A DNA stretch of 60,685 bases from SIG565 sp045613385. Its GTDB lineage: Bacteria; Bacillota; Clostridia; Oscillospirales; Acutalibacteraceae. Position numbers and translations under genes: made by a program. The stretch spans positions 1-60,685 of the forward strand of contig JAZLAW010000004.1 of the NCBI GenBank assembly GCA_045613385.1, written 5' to 3'. This document shows positions 53,949 to 60,685 of the stretch, one piece after another. The stretch's first letter is position 1, and every line of letters begins with the position of its first letter. The notes beneath the pieces were generated by a model. It was not told the DNA's origin and did not search any database. It saw nothing but the letters and a program-made list of their open reading frames with translations.

Positions 53949-55502
53949 ATGGATAAAGCACAGTTATACACGATTATTTCTTTAGGTGTATACATAATAA
54001 CAACAGTTCTTATCGGTTTTATAAGTTACGGAAAATCGAAAAGCCTTGACGGTTTTTTGATTGGTGGCAGAAATATCGGTGCTTGGGCTACCGCATTTGC
54101 TTATGGTACTACATATTTTTCTGCGGTGGTTTTTGTCGGATATGCCGGACAACACGGTTGGAATATCGGTATCGGCAGCATATGGATTGGCATTGGTAAT
54201 GCAGTTTTAGGGTGTCTGCTTTCGTGGATTTTATTTGCCGACCGCACAAGAAAAATGACAAAAGAACTCGATGCTAAAACTATGCCTGAATATTTCCAAA
54301 AAAGATATGATTCAAGCGGAATGAAGATATTGGCAGCAGTTATTATATTCGTGTTCCTTGTTCCCTATTCTGCGGCAGTTTACAAAGGCCTTGGTTCTCT
54401 TTTTAGCGCGGTTTTTCCCGCAGTTGATACATGGGTATGGATGCTTCTTATCGCATGTCTTACAGCCATTTACCTTGTTGTCGGCGGTTATGTAGCAACA
54501 GCATATACAAACCTTTTACAAGGAATTGTTATGATACTGGGTGTTATCTGTCTTGTGATAGCGGTTTTGTCCCACGGTGATGTCGGCGGAATTTCAGGCC
54601 TTATACGCGGTCTTGAAAACTTTGAATCCCTGCCAAATGACCCCAATGCAGCAGACGGAGCACAACTTACAAGTATTTTTGGCGGTTCATCCTTTAAGTT
54701 TTTATGTGTAAATATTATGCTGACAAGTTTTGGTACTTGGGGACTTCCGCAAATGATTGGCAAGTTCTATGCCATAAAGGATACTGCCGCAATAAAACGC
54801 GGAACTATTATTTCTACCATTTTCTGTATAATTATTGGTTGTGGTGCCTACCTTATCGGAAGCACTTCAAGACTTATTCTCGGCGGTCATCTGCCAAGCG
54901 GCGGTATCGACTCGGTAATGCCCACTTTACTTTTAAAGGTACTCTCAAACGATACGTTCGGTCTTATACTGTTAGCAATAATTTTAATTCTTTTGCTATC
55001 AGCCTCTATGTCAACGCTGCAATCGGTCGTACTGACATCGGCTTCCTCAGTAGCGGTTGACCTTATCCCATCTGTTACAAAAATCGAAATAAAGTCACAA
55101 ACCAAAGTATTACTCACCCGCATTTTTTGTCTTATATTTGTTGCTTGTTCGTTTATATTTGCAACACAGAATATTCCGATTATTGTTAATCTTATGTCTT
55201 TCTCCTGGGGTATTGTTTCGGGTTGCTTTATAGGTCCTTATATCTGGGGACTGTTTTCAAAGAAAATCACCAAAATCGGTGCATATTCCGGTATGTTAGC
55301 CGGACTTCTCACCATCGCTATCACAACCCTTATAATATCACTAAATTCAGGATTTTCTGCAGCGGCGGCTAAATCCCCCGAAATGGGAGTTGCTGCCATG
55401 GCGGTATCTATAATTATTGTACCTTTGGTATCTCTGTTTACAAAGAACAAAGATATTAACCGTATAAATAAAATTTTTGATTGTTATAAAAAGGAAGTAT
55501 AA
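53949..55502 (+). CDS. sodium:solute symporter (SSF)
   Basis: Sodium-coupled importer, 517 residues, about 13 helices. The early GGRNIGAWATAFAYGTTYFSA and the core LVVGGYVATAYTNLLQGIVMILG match the SSF sodium-binding and signature regions. The PanF/PutP-like family covers pantothenate, proline, monocarboxylates and aromatic acids, so the substrate is not given by family alone. First gene after a Tyr-type T-box and before an aryl-CoA ligase, so an aromatic amino acid or an arylacetate is the most plausible cargo (inference). The ATG at 53949 has GGGGGG 7 nt upstream. Confidence 0.9.
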   Translation: MDKAQLYTIISLGVYIITTVLIGFISYGKSKSLDGFLIGGRNIGAWATAFAYGTTYFSAVVFVGYAGQHGWNIGIGSIWIGIGNAVLGCLLSWILFADRTRKMTKELDAKTMPEYFQKRYDSSGMKILAAVIIFVFLVPYSAAVYKGLGSLFSAVFPAVDTWVWMLLIACLTAIYLVVGGYVATAYTNLLQGIVMILGVICLVIAVLSHGDVGGISGLIRGLENFESLPNDPNAADGAQLTSIFGGSSFKFLCVNIMLTSFGTWGLPQMIGKFYAIKDTAAIKRGTIISTIFCIIIGCGAYLIGSTSRLILGGHLPSGGIDSVMPTLLLKVLSNDTFGLILLAIILILLLSASMSTLQSVVLTSASSVAVDLIPSVTKIEIKSQTKVLLTRIFCLIFVACSFIFATQNIPIIVNLMSFSWGIVSGCFIGPYIWGLFSKKITKIGAYSGMLAGLLTIAITTLIISLNSGFSAAAAKSPEMGVAAMAVSIIIVPLVSLFTKNKDINRINKIFDCYKKEV

Positions 55503-55525
55503 TATCAAGAAAGGAAGAATAACCA

Positions 55526-56833
55526 ATGGAACAGAATTACTATCAAAAAGAAATCGAAACCATGCCGGCCGAAGAAATGAAAAAACTTCAGTCCGAAAAA
55601 ATTGTTAAACAGGTAAAGCACGTTTATGAAAATGTACCCTATTATCGTAACCTGATGGATGAAAAAGGTGTAAAACCTGCCGATATTAAGGGCATTGACG
55701 ACCTTCATAAGCTACCCTTTCTTTCAAAGGCCGATTTGCGTGACGCATACCCCTACGGGCTCCTTGCTAAACCACTCAACGAGTGTGTTCGCATACAGTC
55801 AACTTCGGGTACCACAGGCCGCAGAGTTGTTGCATTCTATACTCAGAATGATATTGATTTATGGGAAGATTGTTGTGCACGTTCTATAGTCGCTATCGGC
55901 GGCACTAAAGATGATGTATGCCAAGTAGCGTATGGCTATGGCCTTTTTACAGGTGGTGCAGGTCTTAACGGCGGTTCACACAGAGTAGGATGCCTGACAC
56001 TTCCTATGTCATCAGGTAATACCGAACGACAGATTCAATTTATGAACGACCTTGGTGCTACTATCCTTTGTTGTACACCATCCTATGCTGCATATATCGG
56101 TGAAACACTTAAAGAGCAGGGATATAAACCCGAAGATATTCCGCTTAAAGCAGGTATTTTCGGTGCAGAACCCTGGACCGAAGAAATGCGACACAGTATT
56201 GAAGAAACTCTCGGTATTAAAGCATATGATATTTACGGTCTTACAGAGACTTCCGGTCCCGGTGTTGCATTTGAATGTTCGGAACAAACAGGTATGCACA
56301 TAAATGAAGACCACTTCTTTGCAGAAATAATCGACCCTGACACCGGTGAAGTTTTACCGGAAGGCACAAAAGGCGAACTTGTATTTACAGCTCTTGATAA
56401 AGAAGCCTTCCCGTTACTACGCTACCGCACACGTGACATCTGTGTGCTTTCCCGTAAGAAATGCTCTTGCGGTCGTACACTTATTAAAATGGCAAAACCA
56501 ATGGGCAGAACAGATGATATGCTCATCATCCGCGGTGTAAACGTGTTCCCGAGCCAAATTGAAACTGTACTCATAAACGAAGGTTATCAACCTAACTATC
56601 AGATTGTTGTTGACCGTGTCAACAACAACGATACATTTGAAGTAAATGTTGAAATGACACCGGAAAAATTCACCGATAAAGTAAGTGAAATTCTTTCGAT
56701 GGAAAAATCTCTTGCAAATGCAATGAAAACTATGCTTGGTATTAACCCTGCAGTTCACCTTGTAGCACCAAAAGTTATTGCACGTAGCGAAGGCAAGGCT
56801 GTTCGTGTTATCGACAAAAGAAAATTGATATAG
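55526..56833 (+). CDS. paaK: phenylacetate-CoA ligase
   Basis: AMP-forming ligase activating aryl acids, 435 residues. STSGTTGRR is the phosphate loop, YGLTETSGPG the adenine motif, YRTRDIC and GRTDDMLIIRGVNVFPSQIE the hinge and C-terminal domain, and the catalytic Lys lies in GKAVRVIDKRK. In anaerobes PaaK commonly works with indolepyruvate ferredoxin oxidoreductase, in either direction: forming arylacetates from aromatic amino acids, or activating arylacetates for reductive carboxylation. Control by an amino-acid-starvation T-box favours the biosynthetic direction here. It starts 23 nt after the transporter with AAGGAAG upstream. Confidence 0.95.
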   Translation: MEQNYYQKEIETMPAEEMKKLQSEKIVKQVKHVYENVPYYRNLMDEKGVKPADIKGIDDLHKLPFLSKADLRDAYPYGLLAKPLNECVRIQSTSGTTGRRVVAFYTQNDIDLWEDCCARSIVAIGGTKDDVCQVAYGYGLFTGGAGLNGGSHRVGCLTLPMSSGNTERQIQFMNDLGATILCCTPSYAAYIGETLKEQGYKPEDIPLKAGIFGAEPWTEEMRHSIEETLGIKAYDIYGLTETSGPGVAFECSEQTGMHINEDHFFAEIIDPDTGEVLPEGTKGELVFTALDKEAFPLLRYRTRDICVLSRKKCSCGRTLIKMAKPMGRTDDMLIIRGVNVFPSQIETVLINEGYQPNYQIVVDRVNNNDTFEVNVEMTPEKFTDKVSEILSMEKSLANAMKTMLGINPAVHLVAPKVIARSEGKAVRVIDKRKLI

Positions 56834-56854
56834 TTTTGGAAAGGAGTTTTTATA

Positions 56855-57286
56855 ATGGCAATTAAACAATTAACAGTATTTGTTGAAAACAGACAGGGTG
56901 CACTTGTTGCTATTACCGATACACTTGCAAAGCACAATATCAATATGAGAGCCTTGTCTATTGCAGAAACCGAAGAATTTGGTATTCTCCGCCTTATTGT
57001 AAACGATGAAGCTACGGCAGAGAAAATACTTACAGATGCCGGTTATCTTATAAAAGTAACCGATGTTGTCGGTGTTAAGATTGGCGATGCTCCGGGAAAA
57101 CTTTCAGAAGCGCTTGGGGTTCTTGATAGAACAGGAATTAATATGGAATATCTGTATGCCTTTATGGCTCGTACCGAAAAACACGCTTATGTGGTGCTTA
57201 GAGTTGAAGACAATGAAATAGCAGAGTCAGCTCTCGAGAAAGCCGGTTTCCACACTATAACAAATGCAGATATTAACAAACTTTAA
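56855..57286 (+). CDS. tandem ACT-domain protein
   Basis: Two ACT domains in 143 residues (about 1-68 and 70-143), each with the beta-alpha-beta pattern: QLTVFVENRQGALVAITDTL and GVKIGDAPGKLSEALGVL. ACT domains bind amino acids. Proteins of this type are regularly encoded beside paaK and iorAB in anaerobes. It may sense aromatic or branched-chain amino acids and modulate the ligase, but no direct evidence is in the sequence. AAAGGAG lies before the ATG, 21 nt after paaK. Confidence 0.92.
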   Translation: MAIKQLTVFVENRQGALVAITDTLAKHNINMRALSIAETEEFGILRLIVNDEATAEKILTDAGYLIKVTDVVGVKIGDAPGKLSEALGVLDRTGINMEYLYAFMARTEKHAYVVLRVEDNEIAESALEKAGFHTITNADINKL

Positions 57287-57287
57287 T

Positions 57288-57321
57288 AAAAAAGAGACAG
57301 TTTAAAAACTGTCTCTTTTTT
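57288..57321 (+). terminator. shared terminator of the two T-box operons
   Basis: AAAAAAGAGACAGTT / AACTGTCTCTTTTTT stem with a 4-nt loop, between convergent ACT and ligase genes. A and T runs on both sides fit termination in both directions. Confidence 0.88.
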
Positions 57322-57322
57322 A

Positions 57323-59623
57323 TTAGTTATTTATTTTTTCCATATCTTTTTTACGGATTTCAACTCGTCTTACCTTACCGCTGATTGTCTTGGGTAGTTC
57401 GTCCACAAATTCAACAATTCTCGGGTATTTATAAGGTGCTGTATGGGTTTTTACATATTCCTGAATATCTTTTTTGAGTTCATCCGTTCCCACTGTTCCC
57501 TTTGTAAGAACTATAGTTGCTTTAACAATTTGTCCGCGAACTTCATCGGGCACAGGGGTTATAGCACATTCAAGTACATAAGGCAACTCCATAATTACGC
57601 TTTCTATTTCAAACGGTCCTATGCGGTAACCGGATGACTTGATTACATCATCAATACGTCCGACATACCAGAGATATCCGTCTTCATCCATCGTTGCCTG
57701 GTCACCCGTATGGTAGAAACCGTCGTGCCATACTTCTTTTGTTTTCTCTTCATCAAGATAATAACCTATAAACAAGCCGCACGGTACTTTATCTTTGGTG
57801 CAGATACAGATTTCACCGGCATCGCCCGTTTTACATTTATTTCCATCAGGGTCTAAGATGACAACGTCATAAAGCGGACTTGGTTTACCCATTGAACCGA
57901 GTTTAGGAGTAGAGTTCACAAAGTTTGCAACCGACAGTGTAGTTTCGGTCTGCCCGAAACCTTCCATAATTGTAAGACCTGTTGCCTTTTTAAACTGATT
58001 GGAAACTTCGGGGTTGAGCGCTTCACCTGCTGTTGTAGCATACTTGATTGAAGAAAGGTCATACTTAGACAAATCTTCCTTAATAAAGAAACGGTACATT
58101 GTAGGTGGTGCACAGAATGTTGTAATATTATATTTTTTAAAGAGTGGCAAAATATCTTCAGAATGAAATCTATCAAAATCGTATGTGAATGTTGCCGCTT
58201 CGCAGAGCCACTGACCGTAAAGCTTACCCCAGAGTGCTTTACCCCAACCCGTATCAGAGATTGTAAAATGCAGACCGTTCGGGTCCACATTATGCCAATG
58301 TCTTGCAGTAGGATAATGTCCAAGCGCATATTTATACGAATGAGTCGCAATACGCGGGTATCCTGTTGTACCCGATGTGAACAACATAAGCATCGGCTCA
58401 TCACCGCAAGGAGAATTTTCATTACGATAATAATGTGTACTGAAACGTTCCATTTCCACGTTAAAATCGTTCCATCCGTCTTTTTGGCCACCGACCAATA
58501 TCTTTATCATTCCCGGGAATTGTTCGGCTGCCTTTTCGGCTTCGTTTGATACTTCCCCATCAGCCGTACAAACAATGGCTTTAACCTTGGCCGCTTTATA
58601 TCTATACTCAAAATCGTGCTCTACAAGTTGGTTTGTTGCCGGTATGGCAATAGCACCTATTTTATGAAGAGCCAACATACAGAACCAGAACTGGTAGTGG
58701 CGCTTGAGTACCAACATTACGGTGTCGCCCTTTTTAATTCCTAACGACTCAAAATAGTTAGCCGTCTTTGCAGAGTATTTTTTCATATCCGCAAAGGTAA
58801 ACCTGCGCTCACTCTTATCGTTTGCAACCCACATCATAGCCAATTTATCAGGTGACTTTTCAGCTATTGCGTCAACACAGTCAAATGCAAAATTGAATTT
58901 ATCTTCATTCATAAACGAAATTGCGTTAAACACACCCTGCCCATCATAGCCCGACTTAACAAACCTATCGGCAACCGTTTCAAGTGATTTTTCCTGTTTA
59001 GCGATTTTGTCCGCGATAAAAGGTGCTTCGGGATATTCTTCACTTACCTGTCCATTCTGCGGATTCAGAACTACTGCGTGGAATTCACAACCGCCTTCAC
59101 TTACAGCAATCATACCGTGCGGAATAAGACTATTATAAAAAATTGAATCCCCTTCGTTAAGAATATCAACGTGATTTCCTACCTGAACTTTTAGTGAACC
59201 TTTAACGATTACATCAAATTCCTGTCCGTTATGGGAGTTTAATTTTATAGGCGCATCCTGTTCTTCGGCAAGATAAGGGAATTTAACAAGGAACGGCTCA
59301 GCCAATTTTTCCTTGAATTTAGGCGCCAAGTTATCATATTCAAAGCCTTTTTTCTTTATAATTTTAAGGCCTTCACCTTTACGGGTAATTGCAAACGAAG
59401 TAAGCGTAGTACTTGTTCCATCAAGAATATCAACTACTTCTACATCACAGGCCTTAGCGCACTTATAAATAAAGGTAAAACTAAAATCGGTTTCACCTTG
59501 CTCTAAAACCTTATAATCTTCAACCGAAACACCTGTAAGTTTTGCAAGTTCTTCGGGTGAATATCCTTTTGCTTCGCGCAGTTCTTTGATTCTGCCTGCG
59601 ACTTCTTTTAAATTGTAATCCAT
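57323..59623 (-). CDS. XRE-HTH / cupin / AMP-forming acyl-CoA ligase fusion
   Basis: A 766-residue three-part protein. An XRE helix-turn-helix (about 5-60, LREAKGYSPEELAKLTGVS) is followed by a cupin (about 95-190, HNGQEFDVIVKGSLKVQVGNH region), the order known from XRE-cupin repressors. An acyl-CoA synthetase then spans about 215-765, with FTSGTTGYPR, GFGQTETT, YHTGDQATMDEDGY, GRIDDVIKSSGYRIGPFEIES and the catalytic SGKVRR. The ligase half resembles acetyl- and medium/branched-chain acyl-CoA synthetases. ATG 59623 has AAAGGAG 5 nt upstream; a longer frame would run into the T-box terminator. It may be an enzyme that also regulates its gene. T-box control suggests an Ile-related acid as substrate, such as 2-methylbutyrate (inference). 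Confidence 0.9.
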   Translation of the reverse strand: MDYNLKEVAGRIKELREAKGYSPEELAKLTGVSVEDYKVLEQGETDFSFTFIYKCAKACDVEVVDILDGTSTTLTSFAITRKGEGLKIIKKKGFEYDNLAPKFKEKLAEPFLVKFPYLAEEQDAPIKLNSHNGQEFDVIVKGSLKVQVGNHVDILNEGDSIFYNSLIPHGMIAVSEGGCEFHAVVLNPQNGQVSEEYPEAPFIADKIAKQEKSLETVADRFVKSGYDGQGVFNAISFMNEDKFNFAFDCVDAIAEKSPDKLAMMWVANDKSERRFTFADMKKYSAKTANYFESLGIKKGDTVMLVLKRHYQFWFCMLALHKIGAIAIPATNQLVEHDFEYRYKAAKVKAIVCTADGEVSNEAEKAAEQFPGMIKILVGGQKDGWNDFNVEMERFSTHYYRNENSPCGDEPMLMLFTSGTTGYPRIATHSYKYALGHYPTARHWHNVDPNGLHFTISDTGWGKALWGKLYGQWLCEAATFTYDFDRFHSEDILPLFKKYNITTFCAPPTMYRFFIKEDLSKYDLSSIKYATTAGEALNPEVSNQFKKATGLTIMEGFGQTETTLSVANFVNSTPKLGSMGKPSPLYDVVILDPDGNKCKTGDAGEICICTKDKVPCGLFIGYYLDEEKTKEVWHDGFYHTGDQATMDEDGYLWYVGRIDDVIKSSGYRIGPFEIESVIMELPYVLECAITPVPDEVRGQIVKATIVLTKGTVGTDELKKDIQEYVKTHTAPYKYPRIVEFVDELPKTISGKVRRVEIRKKDMEKINN

Positions 59624-59689
59624 TTTTGCTCCTTTCATTTCCGCCGCCGCCTTTTTGCAGCTGTTACACGGCTTTGAATAAAACAAAAA

Positions 59690-59715
59690 CCCGCCTCAAA
59701 TTTCTTTGAGACGAG
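59690..59715 (-). terminator. T-box 2 terminator
   Basis: CTCGTCTCAAA / TTTGAGGCGGG 11-bp stem with GU pairs and a 4-nt loop, followed by GTTTTTG on the minus strand. Confidence 0.9.
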
Positions 59716-59965
59716 CTGATTAAACCCGCGGTACCACTCAAATTGCGGAATATACATCCCGCCACTTACCAGACTCTAACAAGTCTTTTGCCTTTACGCA
59801 GCAATACGGAAGGAGTCTACTAACTTACGCTTTCGGTCCTTCGACTCAGAAGTGATGGGTCATAAGGAAAACACAAACATTGGCTTACAGCAACCGCCAA
59901 CTCTCTAAAGAATATGAAATCCGACCGTCTTCATCATAGTCATTTTTTTGTGATATTCAAATTTG
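59690..59965 (-). ncRNA. T-box riboswitch, best specifier AUC (Ile)
   Basis: On the minus strand Stem I starts with a kink-turn-like base (GACT-ATGAT-GAAG against CTTC-TG-AGTC), has the AGAGAG and GGTTGCTGTAAGCC distal elements, and closes with GACCCATCACTTC. ATC followed by A just above the lower helix is the best specifier, giving Ile; the usual AGTA on the 5' side is not seen, so the register is less certain than in the other T-box. The T-box proper is GAGTGGTACCGCGG (59726-59739), with a TGGT bulge for tRNA 3' ACCA. Controls the fused HTH-cupin-ligase. Confidence 0.92.
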
Positions 59966-59971
59966 TATTAT

Positions 59972-60000
59972 ATTATACTCACCTTTTTATATGTTGTCAA
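59972..60000 (-). promoter_or_regulatory. consensus promoter of T-box 2 operon
   Basis: TTGACA (59995-60000), 17 nt, TATAAT (59972-59977) on the minus strand. A perfect sigma-A promoter, so regulation should rest mainly on the riboswitch. Confidence 0.85.
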
Positions 60001-60067
60001 TACTTTTTTATAATTTTTTGAATATAACACCAGCCAAAACACATAATACATAAAAAGGAGAATGTTT

Positions 60068-60502
60068 ATGATAGAAAGCGATACAATTAAACTTTTACGC
60101 GAATGTGATGCAGGAATAAAAATGGGTGTAAAATCGATAGATGATGTTTTAGACCGTGTGGAGAATGAGGACTTAAAACAATTACTCAATGCCTGTAAAG
60201 ATGAACACGAAAAGTTAGACTGTGAACTTCAGAATTTGCTTGAAAAGTACGGAGACGAAGGCAAGGACCCCAACTTTATGGCAGAAAAAATGGCAAAAAT
60301 GAAGACCGAAGTAAAACTTCAGATGCACGAAGATGATAACACAATAGCCGATATTATGACCGATGGTTGTAATATGGGTGTTAAATCTCTAAACAAGTAT
60401 TTGAACAAGTACGCCGCCGCAGACGAAGTTTCAAAAGACATTACAAAACGCCTTATAAATCTTGAGGGTCAGTTAGCCCTTGATATGCGCAAGTTTTTAT
60501 AA
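60068..60502 (+). CDS. helical protein with internal repeat, function unknown
   Basis: A 144-residue, nearly all-helical, acidic protein that probably forms a four-helix bundle. MGVKSIDDVL (about 19-28) and MGVKSLNKYL (about 103-112) look like an internal duplication. The layout recalls ferritin-like or DUF2383-type bundles, but no metal-ligand pattern is convincing. ATG 60068 has AAGGAG 7 nt upstream; the ATG at 60062 is too close to it. It diverges from the T-box 2 promoter. Confidence 0.75.
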   Translation: MIESDTIKLLRECDAGIKMGVKSIDDVLDRVENEDLKQLLNACKDEHEKLDCELQNLLEKYGDEGKDPNFMAEKMAKMKTEVKLQMHEDDNTIADIMTDGCNMGVKSLNKYLNKYAAADEVSKDITKRLINLEGQLALDMRKFL

Positions 60503-60554
60503 GAAAAAAGTCCTGATTTCGGGTGTTGTGCTTAGGGATTAATTGGTTTTTCAG

Positions 60555-60650
60555 ATAAATTTGCAGTCTTTCTTGTTGCAAAACCTTGTAAGACACAAAG
60601 TATTACTGCAATTTTGCAACTTCAAAATACAGGCAAATTTATTCTTACAA
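60555..60650. repeat. nested inverted repeats at the right edge
   Basis: ATAAATTTGC (60555-60564) pairs with GCAAATTTAT (60633-60642), and inside them GTTGCAAAA (60575-60583) with TTTTGCAAC (60612-60620). TTGTAAG (60586-60592) and CTTACAA (60644-60650) form a third, crossing pair. No reading frame is visible here and the window ends shortly after. Confidence 0.5.
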
Positions 60651-60685
60651 AACTGTAAAGCACCTTAAAAAGATAAATTTTTAGT

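Overview
The window looks like a core chromosomal segment of a low-to-medium GC, spore-forming, anaerobic Clostridia, probably Oscillospirales/Ruminococcaceae-like. The evidence is the gene content (SpoIIIE-type translocase with TepA, SpoIVFA/SpoIVFB pair, CwlD, a ctsR-mcsA-mcsB-clpC operon, MurE with the meso-DAP signature DNPR), strong GGAGG-type ribosome binding sites and sigma-A promoters close to TTGACA-17-TATAAT. The placement below class level is inference. Nothing looks like a prophage, plasmid, insertion sequence or CRISPR locus.

Layout. 1-3.7 kb: end of an MBL-fold gene cut by the window edge, spoIIIE/ftsK and tepA. 3.8-5.5 kb: a stand-alone DUF4091/GH123-like gene. 5.6-10.1 kb: the clpC stress operon with two CtsR boxes around its promoter. 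10.3 kb: a 39-residue Cys-rich membrane peptide. 10.5-22.9 kb: a reduced division and cell wall (dcw) cluster, all on the minus strand (mraZ-rsmH-ftsL-pbp-murE-mraY-ftsW-murG-murA-divIB-ftsZ), preceded by five MraZ boxes. 23-35.5 kb: a zinc-ribbon membrane protein, then the translation/transcription block rpoB-rpoC and rpsL-rpsG-fusA-tuf. 35.7-39.5 kb: prmA-prfB, a trigger-factor-like lipoprotein and a phosphopantetheinyl transferase. 39.6-42.2 kb: a full-length P-type ATPase homologue that has lost its catalytic aspartates. 42.3-49.5 kb: radA, cwlD, a D,D-carboxypeptidase, two radical-SAM-associated genes and the SpoIVF pair. 49.6-53.5 kb: a YgiQ radical SAM gene, a tRNA-Pro with a shrunken tRNA relic upstream, a nitroreductase, a DUF6512 membrane protein and a GNAT. 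53.6-60 kb: two T-box riboswitches facing each other.

The most interesting region is the last one. A T-box whose best specifier is UAC (Tyr) controls a sodium:solute symporter, a phenylacetate-CoA ligase and a tandem ACT-domain protein. A second T-box, best specifier AUC (Ile), controls a fused XRE-HTH / cupin / AMP-forming acyl-CoA ligase in the opposite direction. The two units converge on one shared terminator. I propose that this is an amino-acid-starvation switch for salvaging aryl and branched-chain carboxylic acids: uptake, CoA activation, then reductive carboxylation by 2-oxoacid:ferredoxin oxidoreductases encoded elsewhere to regenerate Tyr/Phe and Ile/Val/Leu. The second main observation is the pseudo-P-type ATPase, where DKTGT has become EKTGV and the GDGxND loop is destroyed in an otherwise intact 870-residue protein. 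Regulatory details of interest include sigma-E-like promoters before spoIVFA and cwlD, promoters embedded in terminator-like dyads, and paired hairpins before rpsG.
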